Source of the DNA: Bacteroidota bacterium
Lineage (GTDB): Bacteria; Bacteroidota; Bacteroidia; NS11-12g; UBA9320
Direction: 5' to 3'
Assembly (NCBI GenBank): GCA_947468275.1
Contig: CANIKO010000016.1
Span: 1 to 64,000, forward strand
Length of the DNA: 64,000 nt
Numbering within the stretch: position 1 is the stretch's first letter; each line of letters begins with the position of its first letter. Below the pieces are notes generated by a model. It saw nothing but the letters and a program-made list of their open reading frames with translations, was not told where the DNA came from and ran no database searches. A program made the translations under genes and the position numbers. Positions 8,774 to 18,468 of this stretch are shown piece by piece.

Positions 8774-11311
8774 TTAAAACTTAAGTACAAAATTCACCTT
8801 AATTCCAAAAGGATTTACATAATTGCCATTAACCTTTTTATTGTCCAGATAATTTAGCCGATGAATAAAATCAACCCTCACAAACTTAAAGATATTTTCT
8901 ACTCCATAACCCAGCTCTGTATAAGGAATCCCCTTGGTGTATCCTCCAATTGGAGCATATTGTATATTACCCGAGGGGTCTGTAGGCGGCACCATATTAA
9001 AATTTTTGCTTCGTAAACTCCCATAAATAGATTTGGCATTATAAAAAAAACGCCATTTCAATTTTTTAATTAATGGAATCCTGTTAAATATCAATCCATT
9101 GTCATTGTGTTCATACTGTATTGAAACATATTGATCGCTTACAAATTCAAAAATATTCATCAAATTATAACCATAATAGGATGAAACAAGAGATTGATTT
9201 CCTCTTGCTACTTCTAATATAGGATAAGGAATGGTTCCAAAAGTTTTACCAGCTTGAAATGTATATTCAAAATTCCCAAAATTACCCCAATTATTATACT
9301 GCCAAATTTTAAATCCTACCTTGTCAAAATTATATTGTCCACCCAAAATACCCGATAAGCCCTTGGTATAATTAAGAGTAAAAACAGGTTGTTTAAGATT
9401 TCCAAAATTATACCTGTCAACATGCCTAAATACAAATTGTTGTTTTAATGATATTTTAGTTTCAAAATTAATAGTAGAAACACTGAATTTATTGGAAATC
9501 AAACCGGTTTCAGGATTTTTATAATAGGCAAAATTGTATTTGTTATAATCATTACGGGTTACAAACTGGTAATCATTATGCCTGAAATTAGCCCTGAAAG
9601 TAATTCCTTTAACCACTTCTCTCTCAGCCCATGCCTTATATTCAAAAGTGTAATTGAGCCTATAAGAGCCCAAGGTATTTAATGACTTATAAAGACTACT
9701 GGTTACAAACGGATTATCGGTAACGCCGAGTAAATCTACATCGTCCTTTATTCCTACCCCTACCCTAGTCCATCGTTTTCTATCTAACACCTGAGTATAA
9801 TTAAAACCGTACTTCCATTTTTCATCCAAAAAACCATAGGCTGCAAATCCTTCGAACTGCGAATTTTTAAATAATGTTTCGGTAGTTCTTAACCCGGCTC
9901 TAAGTCTAAATCCTTCTAATGGATTCCAAGCTATTGTAGAAATATATGGCCCAACTTCTAATTTATCCTTAGCAAAGGGCTTATACCCTTCGGCAATAAT
10001 TTCAACGATATCTACATACGTTCTAACCAAAGGTTGATTTTTAAAGGAATCTACAAGATTAAATATTTTTATATCAGCGCTTGATAGTTGCTCATGCCGT
10101 GCCGTATCCCAATAATAATCGTCTTTGGTGTATGCATCTTCTTTTACGGTTACTTTTTGTTCAAAAAATTTATTATCATGCTTGGTGCTTACTTTTTGAT
10201 TCCGGGTGGTGGTGTAATAGGTACCTATCATGCCTAAAGTATTGTCCGAAATTTCGGAAACATCAATGAGCACACGGGTTTTTTGAGGCAGCCATGCATC
10301 TTTTTCCGCCTCCACCATTTCTTGTTGAATTTTTATTTTTTCAACAAAATTGATATTGGCCTCTTTTGTTATTTCTAATGAAACCTGTTTTAAAGCCCAA
10401 GTGGAATCCTGAATCCAAATATTTCCTGTAAATACCAGATCTTTCTTATTTTTGGGCCACACCATAATCTTATACGTTTTATGCCCGTCAATAATCATGC
10501 TATCCATTAAGGCATAATGATAGTAGGTTAACGACAATCCCGAAATAGGCGAAATAAAATCTTTATCAAACAGGTAAAGATTGTTTTCATAAAAATTGTA
10601 TTGCTGAAATGAAGAGCCTAAAACCTGCGCCACATAACTATCTTCACCTACACCTACTCCTTTTATACGGGTTGCTTTTATAACTTCTTTGGTTCTAAAA
10701 GGGTTTTTATTATAATAAAAGTCGCTTAGTGTTTCGGACACAAATACCGGCAAAACCGGGATCGCATTGGTGTCAGCCCTAAGGCTGCTGATGGTATCAA
10801 AAAGCGATTCCATCGTTTTGTATAATTTCCTTTTTTTAAACTTATCGGTAATGTTATCTACGGCAATCTGCACTTTTGTAAAACTTTCATACTCGTATTG
10901 TTCCAGTTTTTCAATGTTATATTTTTTTCTATTGTCCTGCACATTTTTTATAATTCTTATGGCTTTATTAATTCCCGGTCGAATTACAATTTCATTTAGA
11001 CTGCTTGTATTGGGCTCCAAAGCAAAATTTACTTCTTGAGTAATTCCTTGTTTTATTTTTTTTGCGATTCTAATATAACCTACAGATTTGGCTATAATAC
11101 TATCAACTTTTTTATCGGTTAAAATTACGTAAAAGCCTTCGAAATCTGTCGTTGTCCCTAAAGTGGTACCTGACAAAAAAACAGTTATATACGGCAATGC
11201 CTCACCCGATTCGGCATCCGATATTTTACCTTTTATTATTGTTTGTGAAAAAGAATTGAAGGCAGAAATAACCAATATCAAACTTAAACTACATTTTTTA
11301 AACACCACCAT
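8774..11311 (-). CDS. DUF5686 outer-membrane protein with CarboxypepD_reg-like N-terminal domain
   Basis: An 845-residue secreted protein. A signal peptide (about 1-22, ending near FSQ) is followed by a CarboxypepD_reg-like beta-sandwich (about 25-110: GKISDAESGEALPYITVFL) and a long DUF5686 region predicted to end as an outer-membrane beta-barrel. The aromatic-rich alternating strands and terminal Phe (VNFVLKF) fit barrel insertion. DUF5686 proteins are common in Bacteroidota and their substrate is unknown. The gene ends 126 bases before the secDF start and begins 31 bases after the alpha/beta-hydrolase stop, so it may be co-transcribed with the hydrolase. Confidence 0.85.
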   Translation of the reverse strand: MVVFKKCSLSLILVISAFNSFSQTIIKGKISDAESGEALPYITVFLSGTTLGTTTDFEGFYVILTDKKVDSIIAKSVGYIRIAKKIKQGITQEVNFALEPNTSSLNEIVIRPGINKAIRIIKNVQDNRKKYNIEKLEQYEYESFTKVQIAVDNITDKFKKRKLYKTMESLFDTISSLRADTNAIPVLPVFVSETLSDFYYNKNPFRTKEVIKATRIKGVGVGEDSYVAQVLGSSFQQYNFYENNLYLFDKDFISPISGLSLTYYHYALMDSMIIDGHKTYKIMVWPKNKKDLVFTGNIWIQDSTWALKQVSLEITKEANINFVEKIKIQQEMVEAEKDAWLPQKTRVLIDVSEISDNTLGMIGTYYTTTRNQKVSTKHDNKFFEQKVTVKEDAYTKDDYYWDTARHEQLSSADIKIFNLVDSFKNQPLVRTYVDIVEIIAEGYKPFAKDKLEVGPYISTIAWNPLEGFRLRAGLRTTETLFKNSQFEGFAAYGFLDEKWKYGFNYTQVLDRKRWTRVGVGIKDDVDLLGVTDNPFVTSSLYKSLNTLGSYRLNYTFEYKAWAEREVVKGITFRANFRHNDYQFVTRNDYNKYNFAYYKNPETGLISNKFSVSTINFETKISLKQQFVFRHVDRYNFGNLKQPVFTLNYTKGLSGILGGQYNFDKVGFKIWQYNNWGNFGNFEYTFQAGKTFGTIPYPILEVARGNQSLVSSYYGYNLMNIFEFVSDQYVSIQYEHNDNGLIFNRIPLIKKLKWRFFYNAKSIYGSLRSKNFNMVPPTDPSGNIQYAPIGGYTKGIPYTELGYGVENIFKFVRVDFIHRLNYLDNKKVNGNYVNPFGIKVNFVLKF

Positions 11312-11342
11312 TAATTAGCTAGCAATATTAAAGTTTATAATT

Positions 11343-12122
11343 TTATGATTCTTCAAAATTTTGACTTAAAAACTCAATAACTACCTTCAAAAACACTTCA
11401 GGATTTTCGGCATGTACCCAATGCCCTGAATTCGGAATAGTTTCGAAACTTACATTGGTAAAGTTTTGTTTTATTATCTGTTTATCATTTTCAGAAATGT
11501 AATTTGAATTTTGGCCTTTAATAAAAAGTGTTGGAGAGTTTATAGGTTTGCTAAAATTTACTTCTCCAATTATTTCCTCATAATTAATTTCAATGGCTTC
11601 TAAATTAATTTTTAACCCAAATTCTCCGCTTTCCTTTCGGTACAGGTTTTTTAATAAAAAAAGCATCTCCCCTTTATCGGCAATACGTTTTGCCAATTGA
11701 TTTTCAATTTCTTTTCGCCCCGTGGCTTTAAAATCTATAGTTTTCATGGCATCAAAATAAATAATATGTCCAGGTTTATAGGCTTTCGGAGCGATATCAA
11801 CTACTATAAGTTTTTCAGTTTTAGCAGGATATTTATCAGCAAATGCCATAGCAGTTTTACCTCCCATGGAGTGGCCAATTAGTATAGCTTCAACAATATT
11901 TTCAGATTTCATAAATTCCCAAATATCATCCGCCATCACACTATAATTCATAACCGGCGAATGGGGGGATTGGCCGTGGTTCCTTTGGTCTAAAGTAAAT
12001 ACGATATTGGTTTCCGAAAGTTTCCGGGCTATGTTATGCCAATTATCACTCATGCCAAATAATCCATGCAGAATTATGAGTATTTTACCCTCTGTTCCAT
12101 ATTTTTTAAAATACAATTGCAT
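11343..12122 (-). CDS. Alpha/beta-fold hydrolase (YbfF-like esterase)
   Basis: A 259-residue cytoplasmic serine hydrolase. It shows the oxyanion-hole motif LHGLFGMSDNW (18-28), DQRNHGQSPHS, the nucleophile elbow GHSMGG with Ser85, and the catalytic His in SGHWVHAENP near the C-terminus. The order and spacing fit the YbfF / AB-hydrolase_1 group of small esterases. The substrate cannot be read from the sequence. A -7 element lies only seven bases before the ATG, so the message may be leaderless. The DUF5686 gene follows after 31 bases. Confidence 0.9.
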   Translation of the reverse strand: MQLYFKKYGTEGKILIILHGLFGMSDNWHNIARKLSETNIVFTLDQRNHGQSPHSPVMNYSVMADDIWEFMKSENIVEAILIGHSMGGKTAMAFADKYPAKTEKLIVVDIAPKAYKPGHIIYFDAMKTIDFKATGRKEIENQLAKRIADKGEMLFLLKNLYRKESGEFGLKINLEAIEINYEEIIGEVNFSKPINSPTLFIKGQNSNYISENDKQIIKQNFTNVSFETIPNSGHWVHAENPEVFLKVVIEFLSQNFEES

Positions 12123-12128
12123 TTACAG

Positions 12129-12136
12129 CAAAATTA
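12129..12136 (-). promoter_or_regulatory. -7 element of the alpha/beta-hydrolase gene
   Basis: TAATTTTG on the minus strand (12136-12129) fits TAnnTTTG and ends seven bases before the start codon. No matching -33 TTG was found. Confidence 0.35.
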
Positions 12137-12228
12137 AAGACGAATTTTGAGAATTAGTTATTTGTTATTGAGTTATTACAATTAGGCCCTAATTCAAAAA
12201 AACAATTTAGCAACTAAACAGTTTAATA

Positions 12229-12822
12229 ATGGATATGAAAATTATTTTAATCACAGCTCTTACCTTGATTGGTGTATTTGGAATCTGGAAATTATTATTG
12301 GCTAGCAAGCCAGTAGCAGCAATTAACTTGGCAATCAGTTCATCTGATTCTCCTATTTTGGAACAATGTATTACCAAATTAAATTCGAAAGACAAATTAT
12401 GTTTGAAAGATTTTAAAGGAAAAAAAATACTATTGGTAAACGTAGCATCAGAATGCGGATTTACTAAACAATACTCCGACCTTGAAAAATTATACACAAC
12501 CTACAATGATAAATTGGTGATAATAGGATTTCCATGCAATCAATTTGGTGGACAAGAGCCAGGAAGTGAAGTAGAAATAGAAAAATTTTGCTCCTCTAAA
12601 TTTGCAGTAACTTTTCCACTAACAACCAAAATAGATGTAAAAGGAAACCATCAACACCCAATTTTCAAATGGTTAACGTCAAAAACAATGAACGGAGTGG
12701 ATAATTATAAAGTTAGCTGGAATTTTAACAAATTTATGTTGGATGAAAACGGTCAATTAATTGGATATTTCAGCAGCAGAATAAATCCAATGGATAGTGA
12801 AATCACCAATCTTTTAAAATAA
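12229..12822 (+). CDS. Glutathione-peroxidase-family thiol peroxidase
   Basis: Reduces hydroperoxides, most likely with thioredoxin. An N-terminal hydrophobic anchor or signal (about 4-24) suggests membrane or periplasmic location. The catalytic set is visible: peroxidatic Cys76 in NVASECGFT (Cys, not selenocysteine), Gln109 in NQFGGQEPG, and Trp164-Asn165 in SWNFNKF. Cys121 sits where the resolving cysteine of Trx-dependent members is found. Length (197) is normal once the leader is allowed for. ApaG follows after 48 bases on the same strand, with a small hairpin (TGGCCT 12831-12836 / AGGCCA 12846-12851) in the gap. Confidence 0.93.
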   Translation: MDMKIILITALTLIGVFGIWKLLLASKPVAAINLAISSSDSPILEQCITKLNSKDKLCLKDFKGKKILLVNVASECGFTKQYSDLEKLYTTYNDKLVIIGFPCNQFGGQEPGSEVEIEKFCSSKFAVTFPLTTKIDVKGNHQHPIFKWLTSKTMNGVDNYKVSWNFNKFMLDENGQLIGYFSSRINPMDSEITNLLK

Positions 12823-12870
12823 TTTTGTCATGGCCTATTATGGTAAGGCCAAATTATAAAATCAATAATC

Positions 12871-13257
12871 ATGGTTAAAGCAATTACTCAAAACATAGAG
12901 ATATCGGTAGAAACATTTTTCCAATCGAATCAATCCAAGCCTGATCTTGATTTTTACCTTTATTCATATCGAATCACCATCAATAATGCTAGTGAATATA
13001 CGGTGCAATTATTAAGTCGTTATTGGGAAATTTTTGATATAATAATGGAAAAGCGCACCATGGAAGGTGAAGGAGTTGTTGGTGAGCAGCCAGTTCTATT
13101 ACCTGGCGAATCCTATCAATACACATCGTATTGTCAATTAAAAACAGATGCAGGAAGTATGAAAGGATTTTATACTTTTAAGAGACAGGCGGATGACACT
13201 TTGTTTAATGCAGTTATTCCTGAATTTATACTTTTGCCAGATTATAGAAGGAATTAA
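12871..13257 (+). CDS. apaG: ApaG-domain protein
   Basis: A 128-residue single-domain protein of the ApaG/DUF525 family, an immunoglobulin-like fold historically linked to Co2+/Mg2+ tolerance and Ap4A metabolism. The glycine signature GEGVVGEQP (about 68-76) and the conserved segments RYWEIFD, LLPGESYQYTSYC and GSMKGFY are present. The molecular role is still unclear in any organism. It may share a transcript with the upstream peroxidase gene and is convergent with bcp. Confidence 0.93.
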   Translation: MVKAITQNIEISVETFFQSNQSKPDLDFYLYSYRITINNASEYTVQLLSRYWEIFDIIMEKRTMEGEGVVGEQPVLLPGESYQYTSYCQLKTDAGSMKGFYTFKRQADDTLFNAVIPEFILLPDYRRN

Positions 13258-13294
13258 CTAATAATCAAATAATCTTATAAGAAATTATTTTGTG

Positions 13295-13315
13295 TTGTAA
13301 TATCCAATATTACAA
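13295..13315. terminator. Hairpin between convergent apaG and bcp
   Basis: A perfect nine-base stem TTGTAATAT (13295-13303) / ATATTACAA (13307-13315) with a three-base loop overlaps the bcp stop codon and lies 37 bases past the apaG stop. The stem is AT-rich and there is no strong T-run, so a bidirectional terminator role is plausible but not certain. Confidence 0.4.
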
Positions 13316-13756
13316 TATCTGATTTGCATGATTTTTGGTATCTACTTTTTCAATAATATCGGTAATAACTCCATTATCAAAAATAAAAGTAACCCTTGCT
13401 ATCCCCATATACTTTCTGCCGTACATACTTTTTTCGACCCAAGTGCTAAAAGCTTCGGCCACGGCATGATCTTCGTCGGTTAATAAATCAAAAGGCAATT
13501 CGTATTTTTCTATAAATTTCAAATGCTTCGCAGTTCCATCAGGACTAATCCCATAAATGGTATACCCCTTTTCCAATAGGGCCTGGTAATTATCTCGCAA
13601 GCTACATGCCTCGGCAGTGCAACCGGGAGTATCATCTTTGGGATAAAAATAAAGAACAACCTTTTTTCCAATAAAATCTTTTGATTCAACAGTGATGTTA
13701 TGTTGATTTACAGTCTTAAATTCGGGGGCATTGTCGCCAATTTTTAATTTTATCAT
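13310..13756 (-). CDS. bcp: Thioredoxin-dependent thiol peroxidase (Bcp/PrxQ)
   Basis: Peroxiredoxin that reduces organic hydroperoxides and H2O2. With the start at ATG 13756 the protein has 148 residues, the usual size. The peroxidatic Cys46 lies in DDTPGCT and the resolving Cys51 five residues on (GCTAEAC), the PrxQ pattern. An in-frame GTG at 13771 is possible but gives five atypical residues; AAAGG just upstream of the ATG could act as a weak ribosome site. The gene begins 17 bases after the M23 peptidase stop and is probably co-transcribed with it. Confidence 0.94.
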   Translation of the reverse strand: MIKLKIGDNAPEFKTVNQHNITVESKDFIGKKVVLYFYPKDDTPGCTAEACSLRDNYQALLEKGYTIYGISPDGTAKHLKFIEKYELPFDLLTDEDHAVAEAFSTWVEKSMYGRKYMGIARVTFIFDNGVITDIIEKVDTKNHANQIL

Positions 13757-13773
13757 ACTACCTTTAAACACCT

Positions 13774-15570
13774 TTAAAGTATAATAGTTTGCACAAATTC
13801 TTTACTATTTCCTCGAGTATCGGTAACTTTTATTTTAAAGTTGTGTTTTCCTGTGGTTATAAAATCCGGTATTTTGCCTGAAATCAAATCAGATTTTGGT
13901 TCATAATCCGTCAATATCCATTCGTTATCTATAGTTGTTGTTATTTCTTTTATTCCACTTAAATCGTCTTTTGCTTTGCCCGAAAAATTCCTTCCATTCA
14001 CTTTTACTCCTGATATAACCGGGGCGGTTTCGTCAATGTCGTAATAAAATTGCCCTAACATTTTGGCCTTAGTTTTCAAATAACCGTCTTCCCAGATTCC
14101 ACCTTCCGGTTTTTTTGCACCACCACGAGTTAATCGTATTATTAGATACTTTTCAGGATTTGAAATTAAAAATTCAGGTTTAAAAGCTATTGAAAAAGAA
14201 TCATTAACAGGAATATTACTGCTCATTATATCCCAAACTGGTTTTCCATTTATTTGCTTTCCACTAGGACCCAATCTAAACATAATAGTATCATATAAAC
14301 CTCCTTTTGGAATTTCAATTTTCACCATTGCATCCTCAGCCATCCATTCCATTTTATTTTGTAAATCGGGATAAAACAATTGCTTTTGGAACAAAGGGTT
14401 TTCCTTTATAAAAATTCGTTCGGGGAGAATATTGGCATCCTCCGTTTTATTCCCATTTACTGTAAAATTTACAGAATCCTTATGTCCAGGGAAATCGCGA
14501 ATTATTAATTTTATAGTATAGTGTTTACCATCCTCAACAATTACTCTTCCTTGATTTATGGCAGTTGGATAAATTTTTAACGTATTTCCATCGTCCACAA
14601 AAAGTTTAACAATTTTCAAGTCTTTTTCTTCAAGGACGGAATGATCAAGATGACAATTTATTAATCTCCAATCGGCAAATGGAATTTGTTCAATTTTTTG
14701 TTCAAAAACCAATTGACCATTAACAAATAATTTGGCATATTGAATTCCCATATTAAAACCGCCTTTTCGTAAATGGTCAACCCAGGAAGCACCAAAAGCA
14801 TAAGTGCCAGGAGATAGATTTAACAGTGGATTGGAAATACTTACCCCCAATCTTCCATACTGCGAAAACCGGTAAGTTCCGGTTTCCAATCGTTTTGTAT
14901 TATCTAAAGCATAAACTGTAATACTATTTATTTGTGGTTTAATGTTATCGTTTAAATACAATCCAAAAAGGAGAGGATTGAGGGCATCTCCCGTTTCAGA
15001 ATCACGAATCTCAAAATGCAAATGCGGACCGGCTGAACCGCCCGTATTTCCTGAATAAGCAATCAAATCACCTTTTTTTACCGGAATTAAATTTGATTCT
15101 GGTTGCGTTTCTATTTCAAAAGCTTTGCGTTTGTAATGTTCAGTTTCAATATAGTTTGTAATGGCAGGAGCAAAACTCATCAAATGCCCATAAACGGAAG
15201 TGTAGCCATTAGGATGTATTATATAAATTGCCTTTCCATAGCCTTTGGCTGAAATATTGATGCGACCAATATACCCATCACCAGCTGCATATACAGGTAT
15301 TCCTGTTTTGCCTTCACCCGTTCGTATATCCACTCCCGAATGAAAATGATTGGTTCTTAATTCTCCAAAATTGCCAGCTAAATCAATGGTTCCTTTTATT
15401 GGCCATGCAAAAAAATTCTTTGGGTATGATTTTATAATTGGCAAAGGCTTAACAACTTCTCTAACATTCTTGTAATCGGCATTTTTAGATTTATACCTTG
15501 AAATACAAACCAATGCCATGGCTGAGCAACTAAGAAAAAGAGTTGTTATAATTAAGGTGCGTTTTACCAT
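13774..15570 (-). CDS. M23-family metallopeptidase
   Basis: A 598-residue envelope protein. An N-terminal membrane anchor or signal (about 5-24) precedes an M23/LytM zinc peptidase domain (about 55-205) with metal ligands His77 and Asp81 (HFHSGVD) and His185, and catalytic His129 and His183 (GPHLHFEIRD). All key residues are present, so it is likely an active peptidoglycan or glycyl endopeptidase rather than an EnvC-like activator. The C-terminal two thirds is beta-rich with no recognised domain. A -7 element TAATTTTG (15591-15584) lies upstream. bcp follows on the same transcript. Confidence 0.9.
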   Translation of the reverse strand: MVKRTLIITTLFLSCSAMALVCISRYKSKNADYKNVREVVKPLPIIKSYPKNFFAWPIKGTIDLAGNFGELRTNHFHSGVDIRTGEGKTGIPVYAAGDGYIGRINISAKGYGKAIYIIHPNGYTSVYGHLMSFAPAITNYIETEHYKRKAFEIETQPESNLIPVKKGDLIAYSGNTGGSAGPHLHFEIRDSETGDALNPLLFGLYLNDNIKPQINSITVYALDNTKRLETGTYRFSQYGRLGVSISNPLLNLSPGTYAFGASWVDHLRKGGFNMGIQYAKLFVNGQLVFEQKIEQIPFADWRLINCHLDHSVLEEKDLKIVKLFVDDGNTLKIYPTAINQGRVIVEDGKHYTIKLIIRDFPGHKDSVNFTVNGNKTEDANILPERIFIKENPLFQKQLFYPDLQNKMEWMAEDAMVKIEIPKGGLYDTIMFRLGPSGKQINGKPVWDIMSSNIPVNDSFSIAFKPEFLISNPEKYLIIRLTRGGAKKPEGGIWEDGYLKTKAKMLGQFYYDIDETAPVISGVKVNGRNFSGKAKDDLSGIKEITTTIDNEWILTDYEPKSDLISGKIPDFITTGKHNFKIKVTDTRGNSKEFVQTIIL

Positions 15571-15583
15571 ATTTTGAACATTT

Positions 15584-15591
15584 CAAAATTA
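15584..15591 (-). promoter_or_regulatory. -7 element of the M23 peptidase gene
   Basis: TAATTTTG on the minus strand fits TAnnTTTG and ends 14 bases before the ATG. No clear -33 element. Confidence 0.35.
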
Positions 15592-15673
15592 CAATGGAAC
15601 TAAATTGCCAAGTGAAAAGGTTATAAACGGTTGTCTAATTTATTGCCGTTGCCTTGCAGCAATAGCAATAAAT

Positions 15674-17566
15674 TTACTTCAAAATTTCCTCAACGGAATG
15701 AGATGAAACAGAGTGATATCCTGATTTTGCTTTTTCAAATACCTTCTTAGCCCATATTTTCCCATTGGGTGTTTTTTCCAAAGCTTCATAAATTGGAACT
15801 AAAAATTTTCGACGGCCCACTGAAATAAGAAATTTTTCTATTTGTAGTTGGTTTTGAGTGTCACCTTTTTTTACAGATAAAGTGAACCAATCACAGCAAA
15901 TCTCAGCATTACTGCGATTTGAAAATTTGAAGATTTTATCAAAATTTTCAACTTGCTGTAAAGTGGCTTTTTTGCCAAACTGTCTAATTAGATATTGCCA
16001 ATGATGAGTTGTAAATCCATTGGTATCAAACAATTCAGGCTTTAATTTTCCATTAAAAAAATTGATAAGCGCAGCATCTACCTTATTTAATTCAGTTGAA
16101 ACTGGCTTTACAGCATCTTTGGGCAATCCTTCTCCATAAACCCATTCTTGAACATTGGCTGCTTTTTTCCATTTCGGATTTTTATCCAAAAGTTGTATAT
16201 TTAAATATTCCAAAAATCCTTCTGTAGTGTTGTAACTAAAAGCATACGCTTTAAAATATTTATTTAAAAATTCGTCCCAATTTTTCTTTCCTACACTTTT
16301 TTCGAGATGACACAAAAAGAAACGTCCCTTATCATATGCTACATCGCTTAATCCGTCATCTGGGTCGCGGCCTTTTAAATCTAATTTAAGTTTCGTGTCA
16401 GCTGATAATCCTTCAGATTTCATATCAGCAATAGTGGTTTCCAAATCATTCCAAGCCAATACTTGTCTCATTTCATCATACGGTTTACCATATAATTGTT
16501 CCATTATACGTTGTTCAAAATAATTAGTAAATCCTTCGTTTAACCAAAAATCATTCCATGCAGCATTGGTTACTAAATTTCCACTCCATGAATGAGCTAA
16601 CTCATGAGCTATAAGTGAAACCTGACTCCTATCTCCTGTAATAACAGTTGGTGTAGCAAATGTCAATCGCGGATTTTCCATCCCTCCAAAAGGAAAACTT
16701 GGAGGTAAGACCAAAACATCGTAGCGTTTCCATATGTAGGTACCATAAAGTTTTCCAGCTTCATCAATCATTTTTTGCATATCAGCAAATTCCCAAGCCG
16801 CTTTTTCCAACATGCCCGGTTCGGCATATATTCCACAATCCTTGCCCAATGATTTAAATTCAATTTTACCAGAACTTAAGGCCAATAAATAGGACGAAAT
16901 AGGTTGCTCCATTTCAAAGGTATAAATTCCCGATTCAATAATATGTTGCGGATTGGTGGCACTCATCAAAACAAGGTAACCAGGTTTAGTTTTTATTTTA
17001 GCAGTATAAGTAAATTTAACTGCAGGGGCATCCTGACAAGGCACCCAACTTCTGGCTAAAATTGCCTGACTTTGACTATATAAAAAATCGTCCTTTTTAT
17101 CATGCGTTTGTGTTGGAGTAACCCATTGTAAAGCCGCCGCTTCGGGGTGAGTTTGGTATTCTACTACTACCTTGTCGGTAGCCTTTTCTAGGATAATAGT
17201 TAACGGGGATCCAAATATTAGGTCACTATTTCCTAACCAAAACTTTAAGGGCATTCCTTCCTTATTTTTTACGGATGAAATAATAAGTTGGCGTGTGTCT
17301 AAAATAAGGGTATCAGCGTTTTCTTTTTTGTCCAAATTAAGAGTAGCTGTACCTTTTAAAATATGCGCATCCCATAAAATTTCTAGGTTGAGGTCAATAT
17401 GATTAACGCTTATTTTATAAGGGTTTGAGTATGAATGTGGATCACCAGATGAAAATATTTTCGGTTTTTTTTCTTCGACAGCATATTTTTTTTCGTTTCG
17501 GCACGTTATTAACAAGATAACTGAGAAAACGATTATAAAAAAGGATGATAAACTTTTTAGAAACAT
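15674..17566 (-). CDS. M1-family metallopeptidase, leukotriene A4 hydrolase type, lipoprotein
   Basis: A 630-residue zinc aminopeptidase. It has a lipoprotein signal ending in LITC (Cys22), an N-terminal beta domain, the substrate N-terminus-binding GGMEN motif (294-298), the zinc site HELAH (321-325) with Glu344 as third ligand, and a C-terminal helical domain (about 510-628) as in LTA4-hydrolase-like enzymes. PFGGMENPRLTF is typical of the LTA4H subgroup. It probably trims peptides at the cell envelope. It is transcribed alone from a -7 element at 17590-17583. Confidence 0.93.
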   Translation of the reverse strand: MFLKSLSSFFIIVFSVILLITCRNEKKYAVEEKKPKIFSSGDPHSYSNPYKISVNHIDLNLEILWDAHILKGTATLNLDKKENADTLILDTRQLIISSVKNKEGMPLKFWLGNSDLIFGSPLTIILEKATDKVVVEYQTHPEAAALQWVTPTQTHDKKDDFLYSQSQAILARSWVPCQDAPAVKFTYTAKIKTKPGYLVLMSATNPQHIIESGIYTFEMEQPISSYLLALSSGKIEFKSLGKDCGIYAEPGMLEKAAWEFADMQKMIDEAGKLYGTYIWKRYDVLVLPPSFPFGGMENPRLTFATPTVITGDRSQVSLIAHELAHSWSGNLVTNAAWNDFWLNEGFTNYFEQRIMEQLYGKPYDEMRQVLAWNDLETTIADMKSEGLSADTKLKLDLKGRDPDDGLSDVAYDKGRFFLCHLEKSVGKKNWDEFLNKYFKAYAFSYNTTEGFLEYLNIQLLDKNPKWKKAANVQEWVYGEGLPKDAVKPVSTELNKVDAALINFFNGKLKPELFDTNGFTTHHWQYLIRQFGKKATLQQVENFDKIFKFSNRSNAEICCDWFTLSVKKGDTQNQLQIEKFLISVGRRKFLVPIYEALEKTPNGKIWAKKVFEKAKSGYHSVSSHSVEEILK

Positions 17567-17582
17567 ACAATTATTTAGCTTC

Positions 17583-17590
17583 CAAAAGTA
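17583..17590 (-). promoter_or_regulatory. -7 element of the M1 peptidase gene
   Basis: TACTTTTG on the minus strand (17590-17583) fits TAnnTTTG, 17 bases before the ATG. No convincing -33 TTG. Confidence 0.4.
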
Positions 17591-17672
17591 GTACTGTAAA
17601 CTTTACTAAACTAACATTTATGAAGTGGATAAATATGGCAAACAGGGCTAATAAAATTCAGAATCAAAATTT

Positions 17673-17680
17673 TACCTTTG
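17673..17680 (+). promoter_or_regulatory. -7 element of the DUF4468 gene
   Basis: TACCTTTG fits TAnnTTTG. It lies inside an apparent N-terminal extension of the downstream frame (an ATG at 17545), which shows that the real start is the later ATG at 17710, 30 bases downstream. Confidence 0.5.
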
Positions 17681-17709
17681 CATGTTTAACGCAATTCCAA
17701 AATAAAACA

Positions 17710-18399
17710 ATGACATATTACACTAAGACAATTGCACTTATAGCAACAATGTTTTTAGGGCTTTCGGCTTCAATGGCCCAGGACAATACAAAACCTGACT
17801 CAGCGGTTTATGACCCTTATGCCACCGACACTGCATCTTCATTTCTTGAATCAGGCAGAAACAGTGAATCTGCACAGCCGGTGCGAAAGCCATATATGCG
17901 ATTTGCCGTTCCTTTTGACACCATTACCGAAATGGTAACTTACGCCGAAATTGTAAATGAAGAGGAAGCCGTTACAGATTCACTTTATTGGCGAGCAAAA
18001 CGTTGGATAAAGCATGAATTTAAAGGTACAAAAAAACAAGTCATAAAAAAAGATGATAAAAAAGATTTCAAAATTGTAATGGAAGGAGAATTTCCATTAT
18101 ACATTGAAGCTAATAAATTTTCAAAATCGCAGAATGGCAGAGTCGCTTTTGATATGGAGTTGCGATTTAAAGAAGGCAGATACAAATACAAAATAAATAA
18201 TTTAGTACACGTTGTAGATCCTCCTCCTGGGGAAGACAGAGAAATTAAAACTTATTTTGAGTTTTATCGCAAATCAACTGTAAACCCAAAAGGCAATGAT
18301 GCGGTTTTAATAGCTGCCGATAAGAAAATTCAAAAAATGATTAAAGATCTTAAAAAATACTGTAAGGAACCAATTTTTGTTGACGAGGATGATTGGTAG
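17710..18399 (+). CDS. DUF4468 (TBP-like fold) domain secreted protein
   Basis: A 229-residue protein with a signal peptide (about 1-23, cleavage near SMAQ). The mature part contains a DUF4468-type domain, recognised by FDTITEMVTYAEIVNEEEAV-like opening, the SLYWRAKRWIKHEF segment and the later ...GRYKYKINNLV strand pair. This fold family is common and uncharacterised in Bacteroidota. The in-frame ATG at 17545 is rejected because the promoter and the signal peptide both begin later. A hairpin terminator follows the stop. Confidence 0.85.
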   Translation: MTYYTKTIALIATMFLGLSASMAQDNTKPDSAVYDPYATDTASSFLESGRNSESAQPVRKPYMRFAVPFDTITEMVTYAEIVNEEEAVTDSLYWRAKRWIKHEFKGTKKQVIKKDDKKDFKIVMEGEFPLYIEANKFSKSQNGRVAFDMELRFKEGRYKYKINNLVHVVDPPPGEDREIKTYFEFYRKSTVNPKGNDAVLIAADKKIQKMIKDLKKYCKEPIFVDEDDW

Positions 18400-18441
18400 T
18401 TAGATTTAAGAATTTTAAGATGTAAGATATAGAATAATATC

Positions 18442-18468
18442 AAAGGCTGCCATTGGCGGCCTTTTTTT
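18442..18468 (+). terminator. Rho-independent terminator of the DUF4468 gene
   Basis: A GC-rich stem AAAGGCTGCC / GGCGGCCTTT with an ATT loop is followed by a run of seven T. It also sits just past the stop of the convergent flavin reductase gene and could serve both. Confidence 0.85.

Noticed and set aside
17545..17709. N-terminal extension of the DUF4468 protein by 55 residues
   Set aside because: A promoter -7 element (17673-17680) and the real signal peptide both lie after this region.
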